64,000 bases of DNA from positions 248,001 through 312,000 of the forward strand of contig NZ_JADLQO010000002.1 of assembly GCF_015477775.1 (NCBI RefSeq). Direction: 5' to 3'. Shown here piece by piece: positions 7,878 through 18,471 of the stretch. Both the position numbers and the translations under genes were made by a program. Position 1 is the stretch's first letter. Each line of letters begins with the position of its first letter. The stretch comes from Nocardia abscessus (GTDB taxonomy: Bacteria > Actinomycetota > Actinomycetes > Mycobacteriales > Mycobacteriaceae). A model generated the notes under the pieces. That model did not search any database. It saw only the letters and a program-made list of their open reading frames with translations, and had not been told where the DNA came from.

Positions 7878-10800
7878 TCACCCACGCAGCACCGAGTGCA
7901 GTTCCTGCAGCGACCGCACACCGATCCCGCCGTTGATGCTGGCCTCGATGCCCTGCACCGCGGCCGCCGCGCCCTGCACGGTGGTGATGCACGGGATGTT
8001 CACCCCGACCGCCGCGCTGCGGATCTCGTAGCCGTCCACCCGCGGACCGGAGTTGCCGTAAGGCGTGTTGAACACCATGTCGACCTCGCCGTCGCGGATC
8101 TGCTCCACGATCGTCGGCTCGTCGCCCGGCCCCACCTCGGAGTGCTTGCGCACCTGCTCGCACGGAATCCCGTTGCGGCGCAGCATTTCCGCCGTGCCCT
8201 CGGTGGCGAGGATGCGGAAGCCGAGGTCGTGCAGGCGCTTCACCGGGAAGACCATCGCGCGCTTGTCCCGGTTGGCGATCGAGACGAAGACGGTGCCCTC
8301 GGTGGGCAGCGAGCCGTAGGCGGCGGTCTGGCTCTTGGCGAAGGCGGTGCCGAAATCGGCGTCGATGCCCATCACTTCGCCGGTGGACTTCATCTCCGGC
8401 GACAGCAGCGAATCCACGCCGCTGCCGTCGGCGCGCCGGAAGCGGTGGAACGGCAGCACGGCCTCCTTGACCGCGACCGGAGCGTCCAGCGCGACGTGCC
8501 CGCCGTCGCCCTCGCTCGGCAGCATGCCCTCCTTGCGCAGCTCGGCGATGGTGGCGCCGAGCATGATCCGCGCGGCGGCCTTGGCCAGCGGCACCGCGGT
8601 CGCCTTGGACACGAACGGAACCGTCCGGCTCGCGCGCGGATTGGCCTCCAGTACGTAGAGCACGTCGTCCTTGAGCGCGTACTGCACGTTGAGCAGGCCG
8701 CGGACGCCGATGCCCTTGGCCAGCGCGATGGTGGAGCGGCGCACCGCCTCGATGTCGCTGCGGCCCAGCGTGATCGGCGGCAGCGCGCAGGCGGAGTCGC
8801 CGGAGTGGATGCCCGCCTCCTCGATGTGCTCCATCACGCCGCCGAGGTAGACCTCCTCGCCGTCGCACAGCGCGTCGACGTCGATCTCGATCGCGTCTTC
8901 CAGGAAACGGTCGACCAGCACCGGATGCTCCGGGCTCAGCTCGGTCGCGCGGGAGATGTAGCCCTCCAGCGACTGCTCGTCGTACACGATCTCCATGCCG
9001 CGGCCACCGAGCACGTAGGACGGGCGCACCAGCACCGGGTAGCCGATCTCGGCGGCGATCCTGCGCGCCTGCGCGAACGTGGTCGCGGTGCCGTACTTCG
9101 GCGCGGGCAGCCCGGCTGCGACCAGCACGTCGCCGAACTCGCCGCGGTCCTCGGCCAGGTCGATGGCGGCCGCGCTGGTGCCGACCACCGGCACGCCCGC
9201 CTCGGTGAGGCGCTGCGCGAGACCGAGCGGGGTCTGCCCGCCCAGCTGCACGATGACGCCCTCGACGGTGCCGGAGTCGCATTCGGCGTGGTAGACCTCG
9301 AGCACGTCCTCGAAGGTCAGCGGCTCGAAGTAGAGGCGATCGGCGGTGTCGTAGTCGGTGGAGACGGTCTCGGGGTTGCAGTTGACCATCACCGTCTCGT
9401 ATCCGGCCTGCGACAGCGTCTGCGCCGCGTGCACACACGAGTAGTCGAACTCGATGCCCTGGCCGATCCGGTTCGGCCCGGACCCGAGAATGATCACCTT
9501 CGCGCGCTCCCGCTGCGGCGCCACCTCGGATTCGGCGGCGGGATCGAGCTCGTAGGCCGAGTAGTGGTACGGCGTCTTGGCCTCGAACTCGGCGGCGCAG
9601 GTGTCGACGGTCTTGAAAACCGGCCGGACACCGAGCCGGTGCCGCAGCGCACGCACCCCGGTCTCCCCCGCCAGCTCCGGCCGCAGCGCGGCCAGCTGAC
9701 GATCGGACAGACCGTAGTGTTTGGCCCGCCGCAGCAGCGGCTCGTCCAGCACGGGCGCGTCGAGAATCTCCTGGCGCAGCTCGACCAAGCCGGCCACTTC
9801 CGCGACGAACCACGGGTCGATGCCGGAGGCGGCGGCGACGTCCTCGATGCTCGCGCCCAGGCGCAGCGCCCGCTCCACCTGGTAGATGCGCCCTTCGGTG
9901 GGAGTGCGCAGGTCCTCCAGGATCGCTTCGACGTCGGTCCACGCGCCGTCTTCCTGGGTCCAGAAACCCGCGGCCTTGGTCTCGAGCGAACGCAGCACCT
10001 TGCCCAGCGCCTCGGCGAAGTTGCGGCCGAGCGACATCGCCTCGCCCACCGACTTCATGGTGGTGGTCAGCGTGCCGTCGGCGCCGGGGAACTTTTCGAA
10101 CGCGAACCGTGGCGCCTTGACCACCACGTAGTCCAGGGTCGGCTCGAAGCAGGCCGGGGTTTCCTTGGTGATGTCGTTGACGATCTCGTCGAGCGTGTAG
10201 CCGATGGCCAGCTTGGCGGCGATCTTCGCGATCGGGAATCCGGTCGCCTTGGAGGCCAGCGCGGACGAGCGCGAGACGCGCGGGTTCATCTCGATGACGA
10301 TCAGACGGCCGTCGAGCGGATTCACCGCGAACTGGATGTTGCAGCCGCCGGTGTCGACGCCCACCTCGCGCAGGATGGCGATGCCGAGGTCGCGCAGCTT
10401 CTGGTACTCCCGGTCGGTGAGCGTCATGGCCGGGGCGACGGTCATCGAGTCACCGGTGTGCACGCCCATCGGGTCGACGTTCTCGATCGAGCAGACCACC
10501 ACGACGTTGTCGCGGCCGTCGCGCATCAGCTCGAGCTCGTATTCCTTCCAGCCGAGGATGGACTCCTCGATGAGGACGTTCGCGGTGGGCGAGGCGGCCA
10601 GGCCGCCACCGGCGATGCGGTCGAGGTCCTGGTGGTTGTAGGCCATGCCGGAACCGAGCCCGCCCATGGTGAACGACGGGCGCACCACGACGGGGAAGCC
10701 GAGCTCGGCGACCGTCTCGCGCACCTCGTCCATGGTGAAGCAGACCCGCGAGCGGGCGCTCTCCCCGCCCACCTTGGCGACGATGTCCTTGAACTTCTGC

Positions 10801-11186
10801 CGGTCCTCACCACGCTGGATGGCGTCGAAGTCGGCGCCGATCAGCTCCACGCCGTACTTCGCCAGCACACCGCGCTCGTGCAGCGCGACCGCGGTGTTCA
10901 GCGCGGTCTGGCCACCGAGGGTGGCCAGGATGGCGTCGGGACGCTCCTTCTCGATGACCTTTTCCACGAACTCCGGCGTGATCGGCTCCACATAGGTGGA
11001 GTCGGCGAATTCCGGGTCGGTCATGATCGTCGCCGGGTTCGAGTTGACCAGCGACACCCGCAGGCCCTCGGCCCGCAGCACCCGGCACGCCTGGGTGCCG
11101 GAGTAGTCGAATTCGCACGCCTGGCCGATGACGATCGGGCCAGAGCCGATCACCAGGATGTGCTCGAGATCCTCGCGACGAGGCAT
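7878..11186 (-). CDS. carB: Carbamoyl-phosphate synthase large subunit
   Basis: Makes carbamoyl phosphate from bicarbonate, ATP and the ammonia delivered by CarA, feeding pyrimidine and arginine synthesis. The 1102 residues show the duplicated ATP-grasp design: first half starting [18 protein letters not shown], second half from about residue 555 ([19 protein letters not shown]), and a C-terminal allosteric MGS-like domain ([19 protein letters not shown]). The ATG shares one base with the carA stop (TGATG), so translation is coupled. Confidence 0.98.
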   Translation of the reverse strand: MPRREDLEHILVIGSGPIVIGQACEFDYSGTQACRVLRAEGLRVSLVNSNPATIMTDPEFADSTYVEPITPEFVEKVIEKERPDAILATLGGQTALNTAVALHERGVLAKYGVELIGADFDAIQRGEDRQKFKDIVAKVGGESARSRVCFTMDEVRETVAELGFPVVVRPSFTMGGLGSGMAYNHQDLDRIAGGGLAASPTANVLIEESILGWKEYELELMRDGRDNVVVVCSIENVDPMGVHTGDSMTVAPAMTLTDREYQKLRDLGIAILREVGVDTGGCNIQFAVNPLDGRLIVIEMNPRVSRSSALASKATGFPIAKIAAKLAIGYTLDEIVNDITKETPACFEPTLDYVVVKAPRFAFEKFPGADGTLTTTMKSVGEAMSLGRNFAEALGKVLRSLETKAAGFWTQEDGAWTDVEAILEDLRTPTEGRIYQVERALRLGASIEDVAAASGIDPWFVAEVAGLVELRQEILDAPVLDEPLLRRAKHYGLSDRQLAALRPELAGETGVRALRHRLGVRPVFKTVDTCAAEFEAKTPYHYSAYELDPAAESEVAPQRERAKVIILGSGPNRIGQGIEFDYSCVHAAQTLSQAGYETVMVNCNPETVSTDYDTADRLYFEPLTFEDVLEVYHAECDSGTVEGVIVQLGGQTPLGLAQRLTEAGVPVVGTSAAAIDLAEDRGEFGDVLVAAGLPAPKYGTATTFAQARRIAAEIGYPVLVRPSYVLGGRGMEIVYDEQSLEGYISRATELSPEHPVLVDRFLEDAIEIDVDALCDGEEVYLGGVMEHIEEAGIHSGDSACALPPITLGRSDIEAVRRSTIALAKGIGVRGLLNVQYALKDDVLYVLEANPRASRTVPFVSKATAVPLAKAAARIMLGATIAELRKEGMLPSEGDGGHVALDAPVAVKEAVLPFHRFRRADGSGVDSLLSPEMKSTGEVMGIDADFGTAFAKSQTAAYGSLPTEGTVFVSIANRDKRAMVFPVKRLHDLGFRILATEGTAEMLRRNGIPCEQVRKHSEVGPGDEPTIVEQIRDGEVDMVFNTPYGNSGPRVDGYEIRSAAVGVNIPCITTVQGAAAAVQGIEASINGGIGVRSLQELHSVLRG

Positions 11187-12325
11187 CAGGCTCCTTCCAT
11201 GAGACCGGCGAAACGGTCGAACAGATATGCGGCGTCGTGGGGCCCGGCGGCGGCCTCCGGGTGGTACTGCACCGAGAACGCGCGGCCGTCGACCAGCCGG
11301 ACGCCTTCGACCGTGCCGTCGTTGGCGCAGACGTGACTCACCTCGGCCGTGCCGAAGGGGGTGTCGAACCGCTCGCCCCGCTCGCCTTCCAGCGCGAACC
11401 CGTGGTTCTGCGCCGTGATCGAGATCCGGCCGGTCTCGTGCTCCACCACCGGGATGTTGATACCGCGGTGGCCGAACTTCATCTTGTAGGTGTCCCGGCC
11501 GAGCGCACGGCCGAGGATCTGGTTGCCGAAGCAGATGCCGAACAGCGGCAGGCCCTTGCCGAGCACGCCACGGGTCAGTTCGACCGCCGCATCGGCGGTG
11601 GCCGGATCCCCGGGACCGTTGGACAGGAAGACCCCGTCCGGCTTCAGTTCGAGGATCTGCTCCAGCGGCGTGGACGACGACACGACGTGCACCCGCATGC
11701 CGCGCTGGGCGAACATGCGCGGGGTGTTCGTCTTGATGCCGAGATCGACCGCGACGACCGTGCACCGGTGTTCGCCGTCCGGCTCGATCGTGTAGAGCGC
11801 GTCGGTGCTCACTTCGCCCGCGAGGTCGGCGCCGAGCATGGACGGCTGACCGTTCACCCTGGCCACCAGCTCGTCGGGGCCGGCGAGCGCGTCACCGGAG
11901 AAGATGCCCGCCTTCATCGAACCGCGGGTGCGCAGGTGGCGCACCAGCGCGCGGGTGTCGATTCCCGCGATGCCGACGATCCGCTGGCGCTCCAGTTCGT
12001 CCGGCAGCGTGGTGGTGGCGCGCCAGTTGGACGCGCGCCGCGCGGGATCGCGCACCACGTACCCGGCGACCCAGATCTTCGCGGACTCGTCGTCCTCGTC
12101 GTTCCAGCCGGTGTTGCCGATCTGCGGGGCGGCGGCCACCACGATCTGGCGGTGGTAGGACGGATCGGTGAGGGTCTCCTGATACCCGGTCATCGCGGTG
12201 CAGAACACCGCCTCACCGAGCGTCTGGCCCACGGCGCCGTAGGCCTGGCCGCGAAACACCCGGCCGTCCTCCAGCACGAGTGCTGCGTCCGTCCCCGCCC
12301 TGCTCCCGCCCGTGTCTCCTGTCAT
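11186..12325 (-). CDS. carA: Carbamoyl-phosphate synthase small subunit (glutaminase)
   Basis: Hydrolyses glutamine and channels ammonia to CarB. It is a class I glutamine amidotransferase with nucleophile C265 (GICFGNQIL) and H355/E357 (QYHPEA). The N-terminal CPSase domain carries [11 protein letters not shown]. The 379 residues are standard. The ATG overlaps the stop of the upstream membrane-protein gene by four bases (ATGA). Confidence 0.98.
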   Translation of the reverse strand: MTGDTGGSRAGTDAALVLEDGRVFRGQAYGAVGQTLGEAVFCTAMTGYQETLTDPSYHRQIVVAAAPQIGNTGWNDEDDESAKIWVAGYVVRDPARRASNWRATTTLPDELERQRIVGIAGIDTRALVRHLRTRGSMKAGIFSGDALAGPDELVARVNGQPSMLGADLAGEVSTDALYTIEPDGEHRCTVVAVDLGIKTNTPRMFAQRGMRVHVVSSSTPLEQILELKPDGVFLSNGPGDPATADAAVELTRGVLGKGLPLFGICFGNQILGRALGRDTYKMKFGHRGINIPVVEHETGRISITAQNHGFALEGERGERFDTPFGTAEVSHVCANDGTVEGVRLVDGRAFSVQYHPEAAAGPHDAAYLFDRFAGLMEGA

Positions 12326-12843
12326 CCCTCGTCATCTCCCGTCATCGTCCCGCTCTGATCCACCGCAGGAAGCCGGCGCCAAGCCGGGTAGACCGACTTG
12401 TCGTCGCCGCGGAAACCCGTATCGATCTCGGTTCCGGTCGGCAGCTTCCAGCGAATGACCAGCACACCATCTTCTGTCATCACTTTGCCCGCATGGCCGC
12501 GTTCGGTGCGCACCGCGGTGATGGATTCCTGCGGAATCCAGATCACCGTCGCGCCGTCGCGTTCGAGCAGGATCCCCCGTTCGAACCGCGTCAGTTCCGC
12601 GGTGGCCCGGAAACCCAGGTCGCCCACCGTGATCCGGTCCTGCCAGCTCGGCGCGATAGTGCTGCCCAGGTACAGGCCGGTGGTCGGCTCCAGCACCTGC
12701 GCGCCGAGTTCGGCGGGCACGGCAGGCAGCGCGCCGATGCGCTCCGCCTGACGAGCCGCGCGGTTGCGCCACCCCCGGTACATCAGCCAGAGGCAGACCG
12801 CGAACAGGACCAGCAGCCCGACAACCCAGAGTGTTCTTTCCAC
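12322..12843 (-). CDS. Single-pass membrane protein of the pyr operon
   Basis: A 173-residue protein with one N-terminal membrane segment (about 5-23, [18 protein letters not shown]) and a soluble domain with predicted beta character ([36 protein letters not shown]). The position between pyrC and carA matches M. tuberculosis Rv1382, a conserved protein of unknown function. The GTG start has GGAGG upstream. It overlaps carA by 4 bp. The link to pyrimidine synthesis rests on position only. Confidence 0.9.
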   Translation of the reverse strand: MERTLWVVGLLVLFAVCLWLMYRGWRNRAARQAERIGALPAVPAELGAQVLEPTTGLYLGSTIAPSWQDRITVGDLGFRATAELTRFERGILLERDGATVIWIPQESITAVRTERGHAGKVMTEDGVLVIRWKLPTGTEIDTGFRGDDKSVYPAWRRLPAVDQSGTMTGDDEG

Positions 12844-12882
12844 TTACGGACCTCCTTGAACGGCTGCGCCTCGATCGCTCAT

Positions 12883-14211
12883 CTACGCCTCCGCACGGTT
12901 CCCCAGCGCTTTGCCGTCCCGGGCGGTGACCCGGCCGCGCAGCAGCGTCGCCGTCACCCGCGCCGGGAAGGTCATCGCCTCGAACGGCGTGTTGTTCGCG
13001 ATGCTGGCCAGTTCCCGCCCGCGCACCGTCCAGCTCGCCTTCGGGTCCACCAGCGTCAGGTTGGCGGGCTCACCGACCTCGAGTGGCCTGCCGTGGTCGT
13101 CGAGCCCGACGATCGCGGCCGGACGCTCGCTCATCACGCGCGCGACGCCGCGCCAGTCCAGCAGCCCCGGCTCGACCATGGTCTGCACGATGATCGACAG
13201 CGCCGTCTCCAGGCCGAGCATGCCGGGGCGGGCCGCGGCGAACTCGCAGCATTTGTCCTGCTCGGCGTGCGGAGCGTGGTCGGTGGCTACGCAGTCGATG
13301 ATCCCCTCGGCCAGCGCCTGCCGCAGCGCGGCGGCGTCGGAGGCCTCGCGCAGCGGCGGGTTGACCTTGTTGACCGCGTCGTAGGTCTCCAGCCGGGAGT
13401 CGTCCAGCAGCAGGTGGTGCGGGGTGACCTCGGCGGTGATCGAAATGCCCTGGGACTTGGCCCACTTCACCAGTTCCACGGTGCCCGCGGTGGAGGCGTG
13501 GCAGATGTGCACCCTGGCGCCGGCGTCGCGCGCCAGCAGAGCGTCGCGCGCCACGATGGACTCCTCGGCCGCGCGCGGCCAGCCGGCCAGGCCCAGCCGG
13601 GCCGCGGTCGGTCCCTCGTGCGCGATCGCGCCTTCGGTCAGTCTCGGCTCCTCCGCGTGCTGGGCGATCAGCACGCCGAGCGAATTCGCGTACTCCAGTG
13701 CGCGGCGCATGATCAACGGGTCGTAGACGCAGTGTCCGTCGTCGGAGAACATGCGCACCGCACCGACGCCCGCGGCCATCGTCCCCATCTCGGCGAGCTG
13801 CTTGCCCGCCAGGCCGACGGTGACCGCGCCGACCGGATACACATCGACCAGGCCGACCTCCCTGCCGCGCCGCCACACATGGTCGGTGACGACCACCGAG
13901 TCGGCGACCGGGCTGGTGTTGGCCATCGCGAACACCGCGGTGTAGCCGCCCAGCGCCGCCGCGGCGGACCCGGTCTCGATCGTCTCGGTGTCCTCGCGAC
14001 CCGGCTCACGCAGGTGGGTGTGCAGGTCGACGAAGCCGGGCAGCAGGATCTGCCCCTGCGCGTCGATGATCTCGGCGTCGACCACGCTCGGATCGGTGCC
14101 GATCCGGCGGATCTCGCCGTCGGCGACGAGCACATCGACCGGCTCGCCCTCGCCGTAGAGCAACGCGCCCTTGATCAGCACGGGGGTGTTCGCACTCGTC
14201 CGAGCGCTCAT
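12883..14211 (-). CDS. pyrC: Dihydroorotase
   Basis: Cyclises carbamoyl aspartate to dihydroorotate. It is a zinc amidohydrolase of the 442-residue class I type. The metal motif HTHLREPG starts at H64, and later ligands and active-site residues include ICHAS, TPHHLLL and CVATDHAPH. The ATG at 14211 overlaps the pyrB stop (ATGA). The open frame extends further upstream, but that part is antiparallel pyrB sequence read in another frame. Confidence 0.98.
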   Translation of the reverse strand: MSARTSANTPVLIKGALLYGEGEPVDVLVADGEIRRIGTDPSVVDAEIIDAQGQILLPGFVDLHTHLREPGREDTETIETGSAAAALGGYTAVFAMANTSPVADSVVVTDHVWRRGREVGLVDVYPVGAVTVGLAGKQLAEMGTMAAGVGAVRMFSDDGHCVYDPLIMRRALEYANSLGVLIAQHAEEPRLTEGAIAHEGPTAARLGLAGWPRAAEESIVARDALLARDAGARVHICHASTAGTVELVKWAKSQGISITAEVTPHHLLLDDSRLETYDAVNKVNPPLREASDAAALRQALAEGIIDCVATDHAPHAEQDKCCEFAAARPGMLGLETALSIIVQTMVEPGLLDWRGVARVMSERPAAIVGLDDHGRPLEVGEPANLTLVDPKASWTVRGRELASIANNTPFEAMTFPARVTATLLRGRVTARDGKALGNRAEA

Positions 14212-15167
14212 GCCACTGCCTCCTGTGTCCCGACGAGCAGGCGGAACAGGACCGCCATACGCATGTGCACTCCGTTGGTGACCTGTTGCAGCACCGCGGC
14301 CTTCGGGGAGTCCGCGACCGAGGACGCGATCTCCATGCCGCGCAGCATCGGGCCCGGGTGCAGCACGACGGCGTGGTCCTCCAGCAGGGCGAGCCTGCGC
14401 TCGGACAGTCCGTAGGTGATCGAGTACTCGCGCGCCGACGGGAAGAACCCGCCGTTCATCCGTTCGGCCTGCACGCGCAGCATCAGCACCGCGTCGGCGC
14501 CGATCAGCTCGGCGTCCAGATGGTGGGAGACGCGGGCGGGCCAGGTCTCGACGCCGATCGGCAGCAGCGTGCGCGGTGCGACCAGCACGACCTCCGCACC
14601 GAGGGTGGCCAGCAGGAAGACGTTGGACCGCGCGACCCGGCTGTGCAGGATGTCGCCGACGATGACGACCCGCTTGCCTTCGATGTCGCCGAGACGCTGC
14701 CGCAGGGTCAGCGCGTCCAGCAGGGCTTGAGTCGGGTGTTCGTGGGTTCCGTCGCCCGCGTTGACGACCGCCGGGCCGGATACCCGTCCCGCGTCGACCG
14801 CCCATTCGTCCATCCAGCGCGCGATCTGGTGCGCGGCTCCGGAGGCCGGGTGCCGCACGATCAGCGCGTCCGCGCCCGCGGCGTGCAAGGTCAGCGCGGT
14901 ATCGCGCAGTGACTCGCCCTTGGCGACCGAGGAGCTGCTCGCGCTGACGTTGATCACGTCCGCGCTCATCCACTTGCCCGCTACCTCGAACGAGACCCTG
15001 GTGCGGGTGGAGTTCTCGTAGAACACCGTCATCACGGTGCGGCCGCGCAGCGTGGGCAGTTTGTGCACCTCGCGGCCGAGCAGGGCCTGCTCGAACCGTT
15101 CGGCCTCGTCGAGCAGCTCGGTGGCGGCGGCGCGATCGAGCGCGGCGACCGACAGCAGATGCCTCAT
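14208..15167 (-). CDS. pyrB: Aspartate carbamoyltransferase catalytic subunit
   Basis: Condenses carbamoyl phosphate with aspartate. The carbamoyl-phosphate motif STRTR is at 53-57, with HPTQALLD and a C-terminal HPGPMLRG loop (aspartate binding). The 319 residues are normal. No regulatory subunit (pyrI) is present, as expected for actinobacteria. It starts 46 bp after pyrR and overlaps pyrC. Confidence 0.98.
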   Translation of the reverse strand: MRHLLSVAALDRAAATELLDEAERFEQALLGREVHKLPTLRGRTVMTVFYENSTRTRVSFEVAGKWMSADVINVSASSSSVAKGESLRDTALTLHAAGADALIVRHPASGAAHQIARWMDEWAVDAGRVSGPAVVNAGDGTHEHPTQALLDALTLRQRLGDIEGKRVVIVGDILHSRVARSNVFLLATLGAEVVLVAPRTLLPIGVETWPARVSHHLDAELIGADAVLMLRVQAERMNGGFFPSAREYSITYGLSERRLALLEDHAVVLHPGPMLRGMEIASSVADSPKAAVLQQVTNGVHMRMAVLFRLLVGTQEAVA

Positions 15168-15213
15168 GCGCCCGCCTCCTGCCGCGAGTCGGCGTGCGGA
15201 TACCTCACGTACC

Positions 15214-15846
15214 TCACGCCTCCTCCTGATGCAGGTAGACGCCGTCGCGGCCGTCGTGTTCGGTCAACAGCACCGAGATGTCCTCGGACCGGCTGGTCGG
15301 CACGTTCTTGCCCACGTAATCGGCGCGGATCGGCAGCTCCCGGTGACCACGGTCGATGAGCACCGCCAGCTGCACCGCGCGCGGGCGGCCCAGATCGCGC
15401 AGGCCGTCGAGCGCGGAGCGGACGGTGCGGCCGGAGAACAGGACGTCGTCGATCAGAACCACCAGCGCATCCTCGATGCCTCCTTCGGGGACGGAGGTGC
15501 GTTCCAGTGGTCGGTGCGGACGGCTGCGCAGATCGTCGCGGTACAGGGTGATGTCGAGCGAGCCCAGAGCCGGGCGGACGCCGGAGAATTCCTCGATCTT
15601 CTCCGTGAGCCGCGCGGCCAGTGTGGTGCCCCGGGTGGGGATGCCGATCAGCACCACCCGCGGCGCGTCCGGCTCGCCGGCGTCCAGCGCGGTCTTCTCG
15701 ATGATCTGGTGCGCGATGCGCGCGACAGTCCGCCCGACATCCGAAGCCGACAACAGCTCTCGCCCCGCCGCCACCCACTCCGGGGTATGTCGCTGCGATG
15801 TCTCGGCAGCGCCGGACTTGGCGGCCCGTTCTTCGGGCACGGCCAT
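15214..15846 (-). CDS. pyrR: PyrR, pyrimidine attenuator/uracil phosphoribosyltransferase
   Basis: UMP-responsive mRNA-binding regulator of pyr genes, also a uracil phosphoribosyltransferase. The PRPP motif [12 protein letters not shown] is at 130-141. The 210 residues include an N-terminal extension of about 25 residues compared with the core. The ATG has an AGGAGG Shine-Dalgarno at ideal spacing. In M. smegmatis, PyrR is reported to repress translation from its own leader, and a matching leader motif is present here. Confidence 0.96.
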   Translation of the reverse strand: MAVPEERAAKSGAAETSQRHTPEWVAAGRELLSASDVGRTVARIAHQIIEKTALDAGEPDAPRVVLIGIPTRGTTLAARLTEKIEEFSGVRPALGSLDITLYRDDLRSRPHRPLERTSVPEGGIEDALVVLIDDVLFSGRTVRSALDGLRDLGRPRAVQLAVLIDRGHRELPIRADYVGKNVPTSRSEDISVLLTEHDGRDGVYLHQEEA

Positions 15847-15862
15847 GCCGACCTCCTTCCCC

Positions 15863-15873
15863 GCCTCACCGGA
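15863..15873 (-). promoter_or_regulatory. PyrR-binding-loop match in the pyrR leader
   Basis: The minus strand reads UCCGGUGAGGC as RNA, which fits the core of the Bacillus PyrR binding-loop consensus (UCCNGNGAGGY). It lies 6 nt before the Shine-Dalgarno of pyrR. GACC just upstream can pair with GGUC overlapping the Shine-Dalgarno, so PyrR-UMP binding could hide the ribosome site of the operon's first gene. Confidence 0.65.
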
Positions 15874-15985
15874 CGGTCCGTTAAAGGATGTCTTACGGCA
15901 AGCAGCGTAGCAGCGCCCCGACCCCCGCTTTCACCAGGCATATCGCGCTGTGAGCGGGGCCACTGGCCGCCACGGGTTCGCGCGG

Positions 15986-16501
15986 CTACTCGCGGACCGC
16001 GAGAATCAGTCCGAGATCCCGGCTGCCCAGGGCGGCCGGACGATCGAGCGGCGCCACCAGATCGTCCCAGGCCCGGAACGCGGTCCGCCATCCGTTCTCG
16101 GCGAGCCACCGTTCGGTGTCGGGTCCGAGCCCACTGGGTTCCCGTGGCCCGTCGGCCCCCGCCCGCACCAACCGCCGTAGTCCGGTGTACCGCTCGCTGT
16201 ACTGAGCGGTGTCGAACTCGGCGAGGCCGAAGTGGCTTCCCGGCACGGAAAGATCGGTCAACGTGCGCACCACCCGAATCGCGTCCTCGCGCCGCAGGTA
16301 GCCGAGCACACCCTCGTCGACCCAGTGCGTCGGGACCTCGGCGCGAAATCCTCTCGCGCGCAGCGCGCCCGCCCAGTCTCCGCGCAGATCGGCGGCCACC
16401 ACGTGACGCCCGCAGACCGGTCTGGCGTTCGCGGCGGCCAGCACCGGCTCCTTGAACGCGAACAGGTAGATCCGGCTACCCTGACCGAAAACCGCTAGCA
16501 C
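15986..16501 (-). pseudogene. Truncated SAM-dependent methyltransferase (LCM/TIGR00027 type)
   Basis: Encodes only the C-terminal half of a PPM1/leucine-carboxyl-methyltransferase-like enzyme: FAFKEPVLAAANARPVCGRH, VVAADLRGDWAGALRARGF, PTHWVDEGVLGYLRRED, then the family C-terminus (LGLILAVRE). The N-terminal half with the SAM-binding AGLDTR motif and the acidic FELDQP loop is absent. Before FAFKEP the sequence turns into unrelated residues. A GTG at 16501 could start a 171-residue protein, against the usual 270-310. The divergent AlkB-like gene begins 31 bp away, so the 5' half was probably lost when this junction formed. Confidence 0.7.
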
Positions 16502-16511
16502 ATATGTTCGA
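16496..16511 (+). promoter_or_regulatory. LexA-like box and leaderless promoter of the AlkB-like gene
   Basis: TAGCAC-ATAT-GTTCGA matches the actinobacterial SOS box TCGAAC-N4-GTTCGA at 10 of 12 defined positions, with a perfect right half. A TACGCT -10 hexamer at 16519-16524 ends 7 nt before the ATG at 16532, so the transcript may be leaderless. No Shine-Dalgarno is present. Confidence 0.4.
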
Positions 16512-16531
16512 TCAACGGTACGCTCGGCCGC

Positions 16532-17158
16532 ATGTCCACACCGCTGCAGGGATCGCTGCTCGACGGGTTCGGTGATACCGAATTCGCGCCGCTTCGCGAT
16601 GCGCGCCGCGCCGTGCTCGACCACGGCGCCTGGGTGGATCTGCTGCCCGGTTGGCTCTCGGGGGCGGACGCGCTGTTCGACCGACTGGTCGACAGCGTGC
16701 CGTGGAAAGCCGAGCGCAGGCCGATGTACGACCGCGTGGTCGACGTGCCCCGGCTGCTGCGGTTCTATGCGGAGCACGAGCCGCTGCCGGACCCGGCGCT
16801 GGCCGACGCCCGCACCGCGCTGAGCGAGCACTATCGGCACGAACTCGGCGAACCGTTTCGCACCGCGGGCCTGTGCTACTACCGGGACGGGCGCGACAGC
16901 GTCGCTTGGCACGGTGACAACATCGGCCGCGGCGCCACGCTCGACACCATGGTCGCGATCGTGTCGATCGGAGCGCCGAGGGCATTGCTGCTCCGGCCGC
17001 GCGGCGGAGGCGCGAGCGTCAAATACTCTGTGGGGCACGGTGATCTGCTGGTCATGGGCGGCTCCTGCCAACGCACGTGGGAACACGCCGTGCCGAAGAC
17101 GCGCAAGCCCGCCGGTCCGCGGATCAGCATCCAGTACCGGCCGCGCGGCGTCCGCTGA
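16532..17158 (+). CDS. AlkB-like 2-oxoglutarate/Fe(II) dioxygenase
   Basis: Probable oxidative demethylase of alkylated nucleic acids. Iron ligands H127 and D129 (WHGDN) and H185 (WEHAVPK) are visible, and R197/R203 (GPRISIQYRPR) are the 2-oxoglutarate and substrate arginines. The 208 residues match bacterial AlkB-family size. There is no Shine-Dalgarno, and a -10-like hexamer sits 7 nt before the ATG. It is divergent from the truncated methyltransferase. A LexA-like box in the promoter suggests DNA-damage control. Confidence 0.9.
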   Translation: MSTPLQGSLLDGFGDTEFAPLRDARRAVLDHGAWVDLLPGWLSGADALFDRLVDSVPWKAERRPMYDRVVDVPRLLRFYAEHEPLPDPALADARTALSEHYRHELGEPFRTAGLCYYRDGRDSVAWHGDNIGRGATLDTMVAIVSIGAPRALLLRPRGGGASVKYSVGHGDLLVMGGSCQRTWEHAVPKTRKPAGPRISIQYRPRGVR

Positions 17159-17234
17159 CCCCGCGCCGGTGTGCCGTGGGGAACACTGCGGCCGACTTGA
17201 CCTGAACCGTTGTTGAGGTCGGAAGCTCGTCGGC

Positions 17235-17684
17235 ATGAGTACGACAGCATCCACCCCGCCCCTGGTCCGAGACACGACGGTGGACCACACCGACGACATC
17301 GACGCGATCCGCCGGATCGTGGCCAACGCGGAGGCCGGTTTCAACACCAACGACGCGCGGCTGCTCTCGGCGGACTTCACCGCCAACGCCGCCGTCGTCA
17401 ACGCGATGGGCACGTTGATCACCGGATTCGACGCACTGCTCGACGCGAACCGCAGCGGTCTGGCCGGATTCCTGAAGGATCAATACGCCCGCTACGAACT
17501 CGCCGACATCACGTTCCTGCGCCCCGACGTCGCGATCGGGCACAAGCGGGCGTGGGCGACCACGGCCGACGGCGAACTCCTCGACAGCGATCACGCCATG
17601 ATCGCGCTCTACGTCTTCGTGAAGCAGGGCGATCGCTGGCACATCGCGGCCAGGCAGAACACCCTGGTACCCAAGGCCGTGTGA
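17235..17684 (+). CDS. SnoaL-like (SgcJ/EcaC family) protein
   Basis: A 149-residue protein of the NTF2-like fold: DDIDAIRRIVANAEAGFNTNDARLLSADFTANAAVVN, then GFDALLDANRSGL and QGDRWHIAARQNTLV near the C-terminus. Members are often called SgcJ/EcaC oxidoreductases, but the true activity is usually unknown. It follows the AlkB-like gene by 76 bp on the same strand. Confidence 0.85.
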   Translation: MSTTASTPPLVRDTTVDHTDDIDAIRRIVANAEAGFNTNDARLLSADFTANAAVVNAMGTLITGFDALLDANRSGLAGFLKDQYARYELADITFLRPDVAIGHKRAWATTADGELLDSDHAMIALYVFVKQGDRWHIAARQNTLVPKAV

Positions 17685-17727
17685 TCGTCGTCCGCCGCGT
17701 GTCACCCGCTCCGGTTAGCCTGGCATC

Positions 17728-18441
17728 ATGAGCAATCCAGGGGCGGGGGTCTTGGCCGTGATGCCGCTGCACACGATCAGCGAGGTCTACGGCGAGGCCG
17801 GGCTGCGGGAACGACTACTGCTGGAAATCGCCGAACTGCCGGACACGCAGCGCCTGGCCGCGGCGCTCGATCTCGCGGCCGACCTGCATCGCGACGATCG
17901 GTACGGCCGTGAACCCTACCTCAGTCACCTACTGCGCGTGACGATTCGGATCATCAGCCACTACGAGGTCCGGGATCCCGACGTGGTCGCGGCGGGCCTG
18001 TTGCACGACTCGGTCGAGGACCACGCCGCCGAATTGGCCGCCGACCGCCCGGGCCCGGCCGTCGACGCCGCGTTGGGCGCGCTCAGCGATCGGTTCGGCG
18101 CGCGCGTGGCCGACCTCGTCGCCGCGGTGACCAATCCCGAACCGGATCCGGCGCGTGACCGGCAGGCACAGTACCGCGAACATGTCGCGACCAATCTGGA
18201 CCGAGATCCGTGGGCCCGCGTCATCAAGCTCTCGGACTTCACCGACAACGGCGTCGGCATCCTCTACGCCACCGGTCCCGCGATGGCCAAACTCGCCGCC
18301 AAGTACCGCCCGCTCACCGCCGTATACCGTGACCTGGTCACCCGGCCGGACACACCGCTGGCCGAGCACGTCCGCCGGCACATCCTCGATCAGCTCGACC
18401 GGGCGGACGAGCGCTTCGACGCGATTCTGTCGCGGGACTGA
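17728..18441 (+). CDS. HD-domain hydrolase related to (p)ppGpp hydrolases
   Basis: A 237-residue stand-alone HD protein. H67 (YLSHLLRV), H93-D94 (GLLHDSVED) and D170 (KLSDFTDN) line up with the metal ligands of RelA/SpoT/MESH1 hydrolases. RFGARVADLVAAVTNP matches the following RSH helix. No synthetase domain is present. It may hydrolyse alarmones or another nucleotide. An in-frame ATG at 17761 is an alternative start. Confidence 0.75.
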   Translation: MSNPGAGVLAVMPLHTISEVYGEAGLRERLLLEIAELPDTQRLAAALDLAADLHRDDRYGREPYLSHLLRVTIRIISHYEVRDPDVVAAGLLHDSVEDHAAELAADRPGPAVDAALGALSDRFGARVADLVAAVTNPEPDPARDRQAQYREHVATNLDRDPWARVIKLSDFTDNGVGILYATGPAMAKLAAKYRPLTAVYRDLVTRPDTPLAEHVRRHILDQLDRADERFDAILSRD

Positions 18442-18471
18442 CAAGTCAGCGGTTCGGCGAAGCGGGAGAAT

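Noticed and set aside
7674..11336. A 1220-codon open frame on the plus strand.
   Set aside because: It is antisense to carB. High GC at third codon positions leaves the opposite frame free of stops. It has no recognisable motif and poor start context.
15986..17422. A 478-codon minus-strand frame that would give the methyltransferase a long N-terminus.
   Set aside because: The upstream part is antisense to the AlkB-like gene and has no methyltransferase motifs.
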